This document shows positions 7,736-18,494 of a DNA stretch of 25,845 nt, piece after piece. The stretch's first letter is position 1; every line of letters starts with the position of its first letter. The translations under genes were made by a program, and so were the position numbers. Under the pieces are notes generated by a model. It was not told where the DNA came from and ran no database searches. It saw only the letters and a list, made by a program, of their open reading frames with translations. This stretch comes from Davidsoniella eucalypti. Taxonomy: Eukaryota; Ascomycota; Sordariomycetes; Microascales; Ceratocystidaceae. The stretch spans positions 1-25,845 of the forward strand of contig RMBW01000221.1 in assembly GCA_004009845.1 (NCBI GenBank). The letters are read 5' to 3'.

Positions 7736-8583
7736 ATGTTTATTCTCGCTTTCTTTTTTCAACCTTTGTCATTTTTGATGCACCCAAGTTGATCAATATG
7801 TCTATGCATTGTAAGGAGAATTGCCGTCAATATGTTATTTTTGAACCCAACTCTTCAATCTTATTTTCAATCAGGATGTTCTTCTACATCACCTTAAGTG
7901 TTTATTGTGATAGTACTTGATATATTTGCTGCTAACATTTTCTACAACTTGCCATATCTGACTAATACAGATTCTTGTACATTACCCTTAGTGCTTTAGA
8001 GTATGTATACCTGCCCTTGATGTACTTGCACTTATAACTTGCCTTTTCTATTGCGTTTGGCCCAGTAAATTTATTCCAGTGCTATTTGAGTCCAAATACT
8101 AGTAGTATTGCTGCGGTTCTTTTAAAGTACAGTTCATAAATTATGTACTCCTTCAGCGAAAAGAAACATAAAGGGCAAGCTAGTTAATTTCCACTCCCTG
8201 GCTAGTACTCATCTTTGTGAAACACTTCAAAGTTGTACCCAATTCTGAATAAAGATTACTACTTCATACAAAAGTATCAAATACTTACAGTCAATATCAT
8301 TTATTTTCTAATTCCTCCATAGATCTAAACATTCTATTCCATAATCATACACAAAAACATATTTAGAGGTTAAAGTATTACTTTAAAAAAACCTTGAGAA
8401 GATTTATTTGTTGAAAACAAAGCAATCAAAAAATTCAAAAATCTTTCTTAGTAAGCAAAGTCATACATAATTACCATTTCTACATAGATTTCAGACATCA
8501 TACATATAGCTAGTCTTGAAATGAATTGAGAATAAGGGCTCATTCGTATGTGCGTTTAGCTCTCAAAAGTCACTGACTAATAC

Positions 8584-8960
8584 CTAGGGCTGCCTGCTTC
8601 TGCCGGGTCTCCAGTCGAGGGTGCACAGCAGTGGCTAAAAAAGCTCCGTGATTCCATGGCCTTTGCTCGAACCTCTCGCTGCTGCTCATGAAGCGCAGGA
8701 GAGAGCTGCGAACTGCCACCGTCAGCCAGCTGAGAAGTTCCATATAGGTAATACAGTGTATCTTAGTACTAAAAACATTTCCACAGCTCGCCCCTCTCGC
8801 AAATTAGATTGGCTAGCCAAACACTACAATGTCACAGGATTAGTAATGTCCCAGGCAACATTTGGCCAAGTTTTCATGTCAACATGGTGCGCTGAGCCGC
8901 TAATAATTCGCTCCCCTCTCAAGTCGTACAAGATGATGAGACGGGGCCGGTGACAGTTGA
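8584..8960 (+). pseudogene. integrase C-terminal fragment, chromodomain deleted
   Basis: Two frames joined near 8670 resemble the integrase tail of family A: QQWLKKLRDSMAFART, then AAAHEAQERAANCHRQPAEK and KLDWLAKHYNVTGLV. The frame later reads QVVQDDETGPVTVE, the position just before the chromodomain in family A, and then passes directly into the 3' untranslated region. The chromodomain is therefore cleanly missing. It is non-functional: it has a frameshift and lacks the catalytic core. Confidence 0.82.
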
Positions 8961-9111
8961 ACTTAGTCATGGTTGATTTGTCAAATTATTTTTTTCTTCG
9001 TATCTGGTTATTTGTTACATTTTTTCTGGCCCCTCCAATTTTCATCCATGTTTTTAGATTTTTTTAGCCTCATATATTTCAGAGTAGTTAGAACATTGAG
9101 GGGGGGGTAGT

Positions 9112-9311
9112 TGAAAGGATCTAGGGCCCAATCTTGTTGGCTGTGGTATCTACCACAGCCGTTACCTTTGTCTATATAAGGAGGCCGTTTCCCTTCCTTA
9201 TTCTTGTCTTCTTCACTGCTTCCCCCATACAAAATTTGTTCTTGTTTTTTGTGTTTCTCTGTTTTTCTTTTTGTTAGTTCGGACCTCGTCGAGGGCTATT
9301 AGGGTTTCTCA
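9112..9311 (+). repeat. LTR of family B type (plus strand)
   Basis: It begins TGAAAGGATCTAGGGCCC after the tract GAGGGGGGGGTAGT, with TATATAAGG near 9172-9180. The first ~110 bp closely match the LTR at 5928-6118; the remainder diverges, so the right edge (TTTCTCA at 9311) is approximate. It lies 75 bp upstream of the start codon of a kinase-family pseudogene. Confidence 0.75.
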
Positions 9312-9386
9312 ACGTTTAACGATTTACTAGGGTCCGATCCACGTGATTCACATAAAGACGGTAAAACGAGAAATAAATAAATCACC

Positions 9387-10107
9387 ATGGTGGCTGCCCA
9401 AACCTTGTCACCTAAGGACAATAATAACAACAACAATCAACTAAGATCTAAGGCGGCACGATGAGGAAAACGCTAAAAAGCTAGCAGCACGCACCGAGAA
9501 GGAACGACTCGGGAAAGAAGCTGCTCAAAGTTCAATGTGCTTTCTGACTTCTCAACACATCTTTACAATAGTTTTTCACTCAACTACCAAGCATCGAAAC
9601 GAGCCAAATAAAGCATTCCATGCAACTGGTGGGCCTACTTCTTGAAATCTTGGACCAACTTCGAGAGCATTCATGAACAAAAGTTCACTCACTTCTATAC
9701 TTTCTTCGGTGAACAAGAACTATTACCAAGCTTTAGCAGTATTGCCTCCAACCAGAAAAAGCTGGCAAAGCCATTGTCATGTGAGGATCATGTTGTCTTT
9801 TTTTCTCGACTGGCTGTTGAGGACCATGTTGAAACTATTATCAACCTATTTTTGCAGCATAAAGAACCCGGCAAGAAAACAGCATACGATTCTATCGAAA
9901 AAGTGGTTTTCGATGTCAACTCACGATATTATGCGGTTGCTCAATTGGCAAAGGAATATTCAATTCACCCTAGTCGACCACCAAGGATATGGGTAGCTCA
10001 TCCCTCCAAACATCGGTATATCAGATTCTGATCTCTCGGATACCGACGCTCCGCCAGATGCTAGCCCATCAGATGCAACAGATAATGTTACATTGTATAC
10101 TAACTAG
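9387..10107 (+). pseudogene. kinase-family gene, N-terminal fragment, frameshifted
   Basis: An ATG at 9387 (context ATCACCATGG) opens a short Asn-rich frame that shifts near 9462 into a Lys/Glu-rich helix. Further frames resemble the gene at 18495-20821 segment by segment. SWTNFESIHEQKF is like PWSDFPRVHEKKF there. VEDHVETIINLFLQHK and FDVNSRYY are like IEDDVRDATNIYLQHK and FNPNARYA there. The longest undamaged piece is 9642-10031. The endonuclease-like and kinase-like domains are absent and an in-frame stop ends it at 10107. It is thus a truncated, decayed paralogue of the downstream gene. No function is expected, though the fragment could be transcribed from the adjacent LTR. Confidence 0.7.
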
Positions 10108-10383
10108 TATTGGCTCAGGGCTGTGTATCTTAGGATACCGATGTGCTACATACTTTATTTCCACCTTAATAAAAATAAACTAAATAAAAAAATCTTGTTA
10201 TGGGAAGTTGGGGTCTGAAAGTCTGAACGTTCTAGAGCTTTTGCTTTAGCACTAATTGAGTCGCCTGTTAGGACCCAACAAGGAATAAAAAGAAAAAAGA
10301 AAAGAAAAGACCTGTCCATCCATCTCTCCATCTTCCCCGTCAAGTTTCTTGGAATTAGGAAGCTGTCCAACGCAATCTCTATG

Positions 10384-10437
10384 ATTGGTCAGTGAACTTG
10401 CTTTTATATAGGCAGGAAGCTGAATCGGAGTCACGTG
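10384..10437 (+). promoter_or_regulatory. promoter-like cluster upstream of small gene
   Basis: An inverted CCAAT box (ATTGG, 10384-10388), a TATA box (TTTATATA, 10403-10410) and an E-box (CACGTG, 10432-10437) lie in order ahead of the ORF at 10574. Their spacing suits a fungal Pol II promoter, but each motif alone is common. Confidence 0.45.
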
Positions 10438-10573
10438 ATGAGTTTCCTGTGCTAATTCAGGCCAAACTCGGATGATAGCAAGTCAACATTTGTATCGGTC
10501 TTTAGCTTTCGAATTTAATTTAATTACCACCCTATTGCCATTCCGTCAACATTGCCATTTTACTTCAGTGGCC

Positions 10574-10927
10574 ATGAACAGGCGTGTTGGTGGCCTTTTC
10601 CAAGAGATAAATGATCTTATCAAGTCAACAGACCATCAAGGTCTACGGGCTGTCAAGCGAGAGCATGAGGCCGATGATGACGCCCCTCAGAGGCGTGGCA
10701 GAACGCCAACCGATGACAAGCAAAATAACGTATCTGATAACCAACTCAGAAATACTATTGAATCTGGTATTATTCAGCAGATGACTGTTGGTCACCTGAA
10801 AGATAACTTGGTAATGTCCCAGGGCCTCGAGGCAGATCTTATTAGCAAGTTGGAACAATGGTTGGATACTCGTTACATTTTAGCCAGTCATGGGAATAGC
10901 TCCATTAGTCTTAAGGTAGAAAGCTAG
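10574..10927 (+). CDS. small protein with SAP-like motif, hypothetical
   Basis: A single-exon frame of 117 codons starts at an ATG with a G at -3 (GCCATGA). An alternative in-frame ATG at 10472 would add 34 residues but has a weaker context. Residues 22-50 are highly charged and hydrophilic. Residues 70-100 (MTVGHLKDNLV, then GLEADLISKLEQWLDTR) recall the helix-turn-helix of SAP domains, which bind AT-rich DNA, but the usual linker is several residues short. If the match is real, the protein would be nuclear. A promoter-like cluster lies upstream. I do not recognise the family with certainty, and the reading frame could also be a gene remnant. Confidence 0.45.
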   Translation: MNRRVGGLFQEINDLIKSTDHQGLRAVKREHEADDDAPQRRGRTPTDDKQNNVSDNQLRNTIESGIIQQMTVGHLKDNLVMSQGLEADLISKLEQWLDTRYILASHGNSSISLKVES

Positions 10928-11310
10928 TTATGTGATATGTTACACATGGTAACACGCTTGTCTTAGTGAGATGTTTACCATCATGGCCCACAAATTATAT
11001 ACTTGATTCACAGATATCTTATCTGATGATAATGAAATATATAATGTAATATTGATGCAATGTATATTATGATATGATAATTCCCAACTGAATTCACACT
11101 CCCCTCTTCTCAATCTATGATAATGCTCCAATCAAGCTATATCCTTTATAGTAGCCAAAGTTGTACCAATGACTACAAGGTAAAGGTATTTCTATTATGC
11201 AATGCTAATTGGCGTAATGCGATTGTTCTCGGATAAGAGAATTGATGCAATAAGGCGAGTACTAAGAATACACAAAGTAGCAAGCGCCCAATGTGGTTAC
11301 TTGTGACTGC

Positions 11311-11732
11311 TTAGATGCAGTAAGGCGACTTGTTTACCTCGTTGAAGAAGCAAGAGGTGCTAGGAGGGCAGTGACCAGTGAACTATATTGGACAAAAGCA
11401 TGCAATGTTAGTCTATGGAATTTCTGATTGTAACTTGACATATGCTTCTACTTGAAAGAATATACAGCCTAGCAGTATCAAAATGGGAATGTTAAGAAGA
11501 GAAAGAAAGAAAAACTTACCACCCAGTGACCCTGAGCGTCGCAGGTAGCCCAGCCATCGGGGCCCTGACCCTCGCTGGGCGAGCACTTAAAGGTGCCAGG
11601 GGCACACTTCTCTGGGACAGGCAGGATAGAAGAAGTCTTCGAAGGGGCAGCTGCAAGAGCAGTGCCCTCCGGAGAGGGAGCAGCAACGGCCATAGAGGCA
11701 GCGAAGAGAGCGGCAATGGCGAAGGACTTCAT
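11311..11732 (-). CDS. small secreted cysteine-rich protein, two exons
   Basis: Exon 1 runs 11732-11520 (71 codons) and exon 2 runs 11382-11311 (23 codons plus TAA). The intron 11519-11383 starts GTAAGT, has the branch site ACTAAC about 25 nt before its end, and ends ATAG; phase 0. The product is 94 residues. It has a signal peptide (MKSFAIAALFAASMAVAA, cleavage near Ala18), a short Pro/Ala/Ser spacer, and six cysteines (43, 50, 64, 76, 82, 93). The layout, CxPGTFxC...GWxxC...GHW, then C...SC...SPYC, resembles small secreted proteins of ascomycetes. Exon 2 is supported because it supplies the last three cysteines and the SPYC end. It would act outside the cell; the role (surface, adhesion or host interaction) is unknown. 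A pyrimidine-rich leader and TATA-like TATAAG (11883-11878) lie upstream. Confidence 0.85.
11383..11519 (-). other. intron of secreted protein gene
   Basis: It has GTAAGT at the donor, ACTAAC as branch site and ATAG at the acceptor; 137 nt, long for a fungal intron. A nearer AG (11469) would give only six codons before a stop and would lose three cysteines. Confidence 0.8.
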
Positions 11733-12916
11733 TTTTGCGAAAGGGGGGGGATAGTTTGATATTAAGGTGAAGAAGAGTTATTAAGTAATGTTGAGAAAGT
11801 GTTGAGCGTTGAGAGAGCGAGGGTGAGTGATAGAGAAGAGATATTTTGTTTGGATTGTACAGAGGACATCGACTGCCCTTATATCTTTTCTTTTCTTGAT
11901 TTCATTACTGTCCACTTTCTACTTTGCATAGCTTTCACTCATACACAAGACTATCCGGACAACGCCGTTATTCAACAATGCTATCTTCGCTGAAAGCTTG
12001 GCCATATTGCCAAGAGGATGTCAAAGCTTCCATGCTATTGAACCAACTGCATCCGACTCCGTCTTTCCTTCCCTGCTCTTCTCTATGTCAGCACAATATG
12101 AATCGTTTTCTTTCTTATATCAGCATGGGCCTTGCACCGCCGCTGGTTTAGTCCGTTCGAGTCTTTCCATCTCCAACTTTTGAAATCTGCTAGCCACCTT
12201 TTTAGCTTCTTTGTTGTTGCCCCTGCCACTTCCTAGAGACAAGGAATATTATAATGGCTTGTTCTTTATTTACTTTTATCGTTACCCCTTTAGTCTTGGT
12301 CTAGATCTAGATAGCTCGAAGGCATTGTGTAAGACTCCTCTGGATGTACAACTAGGTCAGCCCTATGGAAAAATAGTATCTAAATAGGAGGTGTAAGTTT
12401 AAGGCTGTCCCGCTGTCAAGGTAACGCATTTAATAACTCTATACTGTCAGCCAGAGCAGATGTAAGAGATAATGATAATGAGGGAAATCAAATACATATA
12501 GCTAAAAGATGCGTTTTGACTATACATAGATAGGGAATGTTTTCAAATGAAGTTTGGCTTGTTCATAAGTTATCTTTATTCTGACTACTATTTAGCATAA
12601 ATTTCCTGAAAGATTTTAACATTTTTGGTGATTTCGACAGTTTAGTGGTGTGTGTTTGTATGAAAATTGGTGGTACCTGCTGTCAAAATAGATAATAAAA
12701 ATTGTCTAAAAACAAAACCACAAGAAGAAACAACTATTTTTGAAGGCCACCTTAACACCAGCAGGAATAACTATCTTGAAAATAAGACTTTATAGAACTA
12801 TAACTAACTATACAACCATAGTAATATGTATCTGATTCATAGAGAAAATCTTCACTTGGATAATTTCTGAGTGATTATCCCGAAAAATGACAATGCCAAA
12901 ACGAAACAAGGCTACA
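11733..12916. other. intergenic, no gene seen
   Basis: The first 150 bp are the 5' leader and promoter of the secreted protein gene on the minus strand. The rest is AT-rich; the short open frames have no recognisable domain and I see no repeat or RNA gene. Confidence 0.6.
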
Positions 12917-12959
12917 TATACCCGTGCAACGCCCCACAATATTTCAATGCACGGGTATA
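12917..12959. repeat. 12-bp inverted repeat (hairpin)
   Basis: TATACCCGTGCA (12917-12928) and TGCACGGGTATA (12948-12959) are perfectly complementary around a 19-nt loop. It could be the end of a DNA transposon or a transcript hairpin. I found no CTRRT-type Helitron end after it. Confidence 0.7.
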
Positions 12960-13245
12960 CCGTCTTATATTTTCGTGTCGACTCTGTCGGGCTCTATTTA
13001 TACTTCGGTATAAGCGTTCTGGGGATTTCAGAGCATTAACACGTAGTATCGGCCCATATCTTCGTCTCCGCTTATCCCTCTGTTTATTCAAGACCATGCT
13101 TTTCTTGCTATGTTGGCAACGCCAATCTAGGACAATTTCACTATGCGTTATATCATGCTAAGTTGATGATGATGAATAATGGTAATGCTGGAGGAAATGT
13201 CTTGCTCTCGGGTTATGGAGCCAGAAAACAGAATCACAGCAATTC

Positions 13246-13330
13246 AACTTACCCTAGTATCTTCATAGCTCTATAGCTCCATAAGATAAATGAATTAAAA
13301 AAAAAAAAAAAAAAAAAAACTTACCCTAGT
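13246..13330 (+). mobile_element. tiny retro-insertion: 38 bp plus poly(A), with target-site duplication
   Basis: AACTTACCCTAGT occurs at 13246-13258 and again at 13318-13330. Between them are 38 bp of unique sequence and a run of 23 A (13297-13319, overlapping the second copy by two). Direct repeats flanking a poly(A)-ended insert are the signature of target-primed reverse transcription, here of a very 5'-truncated LINE, SINE or mRNA copy. The A-run is too long and too well bounded to be an ordinary AT-rich stretch. Confidence 0.85.
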
Positions 13331-13877
13331 CAGTTCGTATATCATGAGCTCATTGATGCATACGGCTGATACTACTTAGTCTGAGATAAGCAAGTATTGA
13401 TTCATCGTGTAAGTATATCAGGCCAACACAAAATAAGGTAACTACATACATAGCAGGGAATAGGTAACTATCTCTATCATGCATGACTACATATAATTGT
13501 AATCAATTTTGAGCTCTAATTTTCAATTAAGCCCAATTTGGAAATTGGCACCACTATTTATATTATTTAGCCACAGCAAAACGCTATTTGAATCTGGTTT
13601 GTTTATTTACACCACTATAAAGATAAAGCAATTTGAAGTCCTTAGAGCAAAACATCCCCAGAAACTCATCCGAGCAGCCAATAGGTGAGTGTTGTAGGCT
13701 TTACAGCAGGTCACGATGCTTTAATACCCTTCCAGCTGCAAACCAATGACTATCTTCAGTGTTTGGTCTTTTTTTCCTTGGGACTTCAGCATTCATTTTC
13801 TTTCCCAAGTTTTCCTTTAGGCTCTTCCTGGTGGTGCCCAGCGCGAGGGGCGTAGCCATCTTGTATTGAACAATACT
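13331..13877. other. intergenic, no gene seen
   Basis: Mostly AT-rich. A short minus-strand frame near 13695-13855 encodes a Lys-rich 52-residue peptide, too little to call a gene. Confidence 0.5.
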
Positions 13878-14175
13878 TCAAGTGACGATGTTAGTCAGGA
13901 CAGAGGTCAGAAAGCGTTTTTTGGATCTCATGTTTAGCGTACCGGCAGTGACACCACAAGCCTTGAGCTTATCAGCACAGTGAGTAAGAGAATGATGCTT
14001 AGCGTCGGAGAGGTAACCACGTCGCTCAAGAGCCTCCTCCACGATTTTATGGCCAAGGTGAGCGTTATCCAGAGAGGCAGCGACATCCAAAGTAGCGATG
14101 ATGCTGTGAAAAATACCGTTTTGAAAGATAAGTTGTTGATTGTAGAGTGGAAAGAGAGTAGATGAAGTTGACCCT
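13878..14175 (-). CDS. possible exon of an unidentified protein
   Basis: On the minus strand a frame without stops follows a pyrimidine-rich stretch ending TTTTACAG (near 14175), a plausible 3' splice site, and ends with a stop at 13878. Its last 70 residues look coding (DVAASLDNAHLGHKIVEEAL, then ERRGYLSDAKHHSLTHCADK), with balanced composition and few rare features compared with neighbouring AT-rich sequence. There is no in-frame ATG before an upstream stop, so an upstream exon or a 5'-truncated pseudogene would be needed. I do not recognise the family. Confidence 0.35.
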
Positions 14176-15086
14176 GTAAAACGAAAGAAATTCAGAAGTA
14201 AGAAGATAATAATAAGATGTTGCTACGGAATGATGTAAGAAATAAGGAAAGCAAAAGAGTCCTTCAGTGTCATAAAGGCTCAATACTTATACAGATTCTT
14301 ATGATGGCAATGCTCTAGTTTGTGCCCGGACTTGACTAATGTAATACTCCCTCTCCCCTCCCCTTCATCACGAGCTAATAAACTGTACTAGTTGTAGACT
14401 CCCGTGCTACAATAACAACCAAAGCAAACGTTGGGGCCTAAATTCTTACCACCGACTTCCAGCTTAGCCTAGCTAAGTCTAATGTATATGAAAGAATAAG
14501 CCCTCACTGCCAATCTAGGGTCCAAAGCGTTGTCTAAGTATGTAGTTATTTTGGCTACTACCTACAGGAATAACTCGCTAGTCAGTTAGAAGTATTATAA
14601 TAACCTTCAGATAAAGTCCTCACCAAAACAAGCGTGTGACCTAATGAAATCTATTGAACCTACGATCTGACCTAGTATATATACCATGTGGCTCGAATAC
14701 ACTATCCGATATCTCGCATGAGCTTGGGGTAGGCTGAGAGGATGCAATAGTTGCATATAGCCCAAGATTCTAATAGGTTCTACAGAGAAACAAGATATTT
14801 ATTTTCCTGTTTGTAACATGTCGACAAACTGTCCATGATCAAGACGTACCTGTTACTAGGCAGAAAATAACAGATTGTCATGACTTATAACATGACTCAA
14901 ATACCGCCATCTTAGCTGTGATATGATCGCCCCTTTTCATTTGATTACCAATACCTAATGATTCTGTAGTTTGTTCATTTGTTCTGTGGCAGTAATGCCT
15001 CTTTAGTTTGCCCCCGGTTTATAAATCACCATGATCAAATGACCTAAGCTACTTTCTCTCAAGCCGTGGGTTGTTTATAATTAAAA
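14176..15086. other. intergenic, no gene seen
   Basis: AT-rich, with stops in all frames at short intervals. No RNA gene, repeat or element end was recognised. Confidence 0.55.
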
Positions 15087-15700
15087 TTGGAGGATGAGGG
15101 ATTGAGAGAAGTCAACCTATCGTTGGGTTTAGAGGTGGCTTATGATCAAATAGAAGTTGATTTAGGAACATCAAGTGTATCAGGTATTTTGATATTATCA
15201 TTGCAGAGTTTGGCAAGGACTCAAGTGATCGAAATATTTATCACATACTCACTGTCTGGTGTCAAAATTGGGCCGATAACAAAAGTTGGGGCTTCCGATA
15301 TCACCAAGTAGAACGTAGAGTTGCTAAAAACCCAGCCATATACATTCTTTTATAGTAGGGTATGTAGCTGGCTATTAGTACCGGCATAGTGAATACAAGT
15401 CGTATTATTCTATAGTGCCTCTTAATGTTCAAGGCAACATTATTGCAATTGGTATAGCCTGAAAGGCTATGATACATAATGATACTAATATTGTGGGTAT
15501 ACATTACAGCATCAATATTGTACAACAAAAATTTCGAACTTCTATGATTCAAGCCACACTGCCAGATACCTTTGCAAATTCATCAATACACATAAAGATG
15601 GCTACATTGTGGGTTTAACTGAGGAGCCAAGAGAAGAGGATAGTATATACAGCTACAGTGGTATGTTGGTTATAAGAGGAACTCATTTATTAATCACTAC
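15087..15700 (+). pseudogene. possible decayed gene, unidentified
   Basis: Two stretches in the same frame look coding. The first, 15087-15357, contains EVAYDQIEVDLGTSSVSGI and is interrupted by a TAG at 15309. The second, 15564-15700, contains HKDGYIVGLTEEPREEDSIY. A GTATGT near 15358 could be an intron donor between them. No start codon or domain is evident. It may be a remnant of a gene that has lost function, or chance open frame in AT-rich DNA. Confidence 0.25.
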
Positions 15701-16261
15701 ATATTCTATATCTATCATTATATATGTGCTCTGATTTTCTCCAGTATTGTCTTTCAATGATGTGTGATACCGATATAGAGCAGCCATATACAAGCTAAAT
15801 AAACAATATTTATAGAGCTATAAGGTGAACTACAGCCACACAGTAACAACTGATGGACATGTCCGTTTAGCTCAACAAATATCTATATAGTCTTTATACG
15901 CTTGCAATGAAACGCAAGTCGTCAATTATCAATGAAACAAAATACTTAACGTTACTAAAAACATACGAGAAGGACTAACACTGAGTTTAGTGTGTCTATA
16001 TCAGGTTCAGCTTTAGTTCTATGTCTACACAGATTTCCTTGTGAAAAAGGTAGACAAGTATTTCGGTTTTGCTATCTACTATCACCGAGGAAAGCAGTTG
16101 ACGGATAGCATTGACAACATGAGCGTTTTTGCCATTCTAAAACCTTTGTAATATTTGTTATCACTGCATCCTTTGCATCAAAGATTTTAGCTCATGGATA
16201 TGGCATTCAAGACTTAGGCTGTGAGAGTATACGAGGATTTGTGAGAAAATGTATCGTATTG

Positions 16262-16401
16262 GTCTAAATAAGTTGAGACCGATGAAGAAGAGAAGGAAAA
16301 CTAAGAGTAACATCCGGAGGGAGTTGATCCCTATTTATAGTTACACCCTAGTAGCGACAAGGCATGCCTTGGCTAATACTATCAGGCCTTAGTCTCTTAC
16401 A
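16262..16401 (-). repeat. LTR-A remnant
   Basis: On the minus strand it starts TGTAAGAGACTAAGGCC, exactly as at 4687, and keeps the TATA box (CTATAAATAGGGATC), the AGTCTTAG-like block and ATCGGTCTCAA (16283-16273). The U5 end is lost or diverged. No internal element sequence adjoins it, so it is a truncated or solo LTR. Confidence 0.8.
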
Positions 16402-16998
16402 TAGGCAATTGTGGACAACTGTAACTAGACTCGGGTTGAAACTGCTTACAAAGTTGGGAATTTTTCATTTATAGCTAGATAAACTTCAAAGGCAGTCATC
16501 ATTTCAGAATATGTTGTGTAATTGCCCTATACAGTGTAGAAAAGGCAATCTTCTTCTCCTGGGTATCCTCTTTCATAGCTGATGCCAGAATCATATCTTC
16601 ATTTGTTAGTTCAACTTCCGGGCCACAATAACAGCATTTATACATAACGTGTAGGCACATATCACGTTTTAGTCATACAACACCTAGTAACAAATGACAT
16701 TAGGCACAAAAAAAAGACAGCTCGAATGCCATGATTCACATTTTAGTTGATGATTATGATTCCACTTCAACTCGTCCCCATCTCCACATGTGATCCAGGT
16801 AATCATTATAATTCTATTCTTTATCACAATTTAATTTCTCTATTGTCTGAACAGATGTAATACCATGTAATTTCTAGAATCTATGTAAGTGAAAATGGAC
16901 CGATCCATGGTGGATAGATATCGAACTCCATGCATAGAACATCCATGCTTCAGATGTAGCTGATAACTTGTATTGGAAGCTAGAAATTATAGAGACGG

Positions 16999-17142
16999 TA
17001 TGGCTAGTGCATCGTTCTTCCTGATGTGCTCGGTATGTTTGGCGGTTCTCATAGCACCAGTAAAGCTGCCATTAATGCGGCAACCGCTCTGCATGATGTT
17101 GAAACTCTCTAGAATCGTCTTGTGGATTATGCACAATTGTAA
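16999..17142 (+). pseudogene. possible coding relic with two TAG stops
   Basis: A frame reads FGGSHSTSKAAINAATALHD with two internal TAG codons (17005, 17110) and ends TAA. The residue mix looks protein-like, and the TAG codons could derive from TGG and CAG by C-to-T changes. No family recognised; weak evidence. Confidence 0.22.
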
Positions 17143-18494
17143 CAAACATACCCTTTCCGCAAGGCCCCAATGCCCATTGTTGCAAGTTATATCTTTGTAT
17201 CTACCTTCTTGACAATTTTTCTTCGGTCAATGAGTGTAACCATCTTCAGAGGCACAGAGAATTCTCATCCACAGTCAATGAGACTAGACACTAGAACTAC
17301 CTTTTCTCATCACCTACATTACCTCACGGTATCATTCTGCACATCCAAATATATATTTTCACTGCATCAATTCCTGTTACAGATCAACATTTGAAGTTGA
17401 CCAACTAACTTAACGGATTTTTCACGAGGGAAAGTAGCAGAGACCAATCTTCAAGTAGATTTCGAGGAGACCACCCTTAAAACGATCTTTTGAGATATAT
17501 ATATATATATATATAGTTATGCCTAGAGAGGCATTCAGGATTTGCTGGCATACCCAGGATATTCCTGTCGGAATCCACAGTGCCAGGAAAGAAAGTACAC
17601 AGATGAAACTAGTCCGGCTAGTCACTGTCTGCTTGGAGCTGTGGCCATTATTACTTGGGCCTTCTCGAGAAGTGGTTCGTCAAGATCGTGTTCAGTAGAT
17701 GAATTGGATCATTTATGTAATCCTACTAGAATCTCTTATAGCAGGCTTGGTATCACCTTTTTCTTAACTACCGCTTCACGACTACTATACAATTCTAGAG
17801 ATGGTGAGTGATTTATGTGTTAAACTTGGAACATAGGCGACTTCTCAAGGCTAAGCATGACTCAGACATATGTCTTGATTACTAGTTCTCTATAATCTTC
17901 AGCTTCTAATTTTCGTTCTGCCAAAGCCCTGATACCTTCAGTAGTAGCTAATGAAATAAGTCTTGAGAGAATTTTTGGTGCTTAGGGGACATATATGTAA
18001 TGAGATGCCAGAGTCAACAAAACAGACCTGGTTTGTAAGAAACGATATCGCCATATTTGCGACGTGGAAGCATGTAATGTAAATGAAGTCACTAGATTTT
18101 ACTAATAACTTGAAGGTTGTTTAACAATGTAGCTATAATTATGGTATGGAAAAAACAAGACTCCATTGGGTAAAGAGATATTCGTTTACAGTAATGCCAG
18201 AAGAATATCTTGTGGAAAAATGGAGAAGTGGATGTGTGGTATAAGTTGAAATATGAGATAAAGATTTCAATATATAGGTAAGGTTCTCATTCGCTTGAGT
18301 GCAAAACTAGTAGTAGAATAATTAATGTCACTACACGTACTTATGACCATACTTGATCTCTCAATGTTGCCTAATTTCGGCCTGAATCATTTTATTTGCA
18401 CCATCTGCTTCAAGCGCGTCTTGCAACAGTAAAAACCACCAACACTTGAATCAACTTTGACCTTCTTCTATGCTTTGACTTATAGCTGCTGTAA
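17143..18494. other. intergenic; AT microsatellite
   Basis: AT-rich with no gene I can support. An (AT)n run lies at 17495-17515. A 90-residue open frame at 17542-17811 lacks recognisable features. Confidence 0.55.

Larger units (their letters stand above)
7785..9311 (+). mobile_element. deleted family B-like LTR element, copy 1
   Basis: Three parts lie in order. An AT-rich non-coding leader (about 7785-8575) is shared with 24239-24770. A decayed integrase C-terminus follows (8584-8960). Then come a shared 3' untranslated region (CTTAGTCATGGTTGAT near 8962), a polypurine tract (9098-9111) and the LTR (9112-9311). No 5' LTR was recognised on the left. RT, RNase H, most of integrase and the chromodomain are missing, so it cannot be autonomous. 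Confidence 0.78.

Noticed and set aside
11469..11519. 51-nt intron ending at the nearer CTAG in the secreted protein gene
   Set aside because: It would add six codons and a stop, losing the last three cysteines; the 11383 acceptor has a perfect branch site and completes the motif.
12871..13161. 96-codon plus-strand frame
   Set aside because: It spans the hairpin at 12917-12959 and has no recognisable features or promoter.
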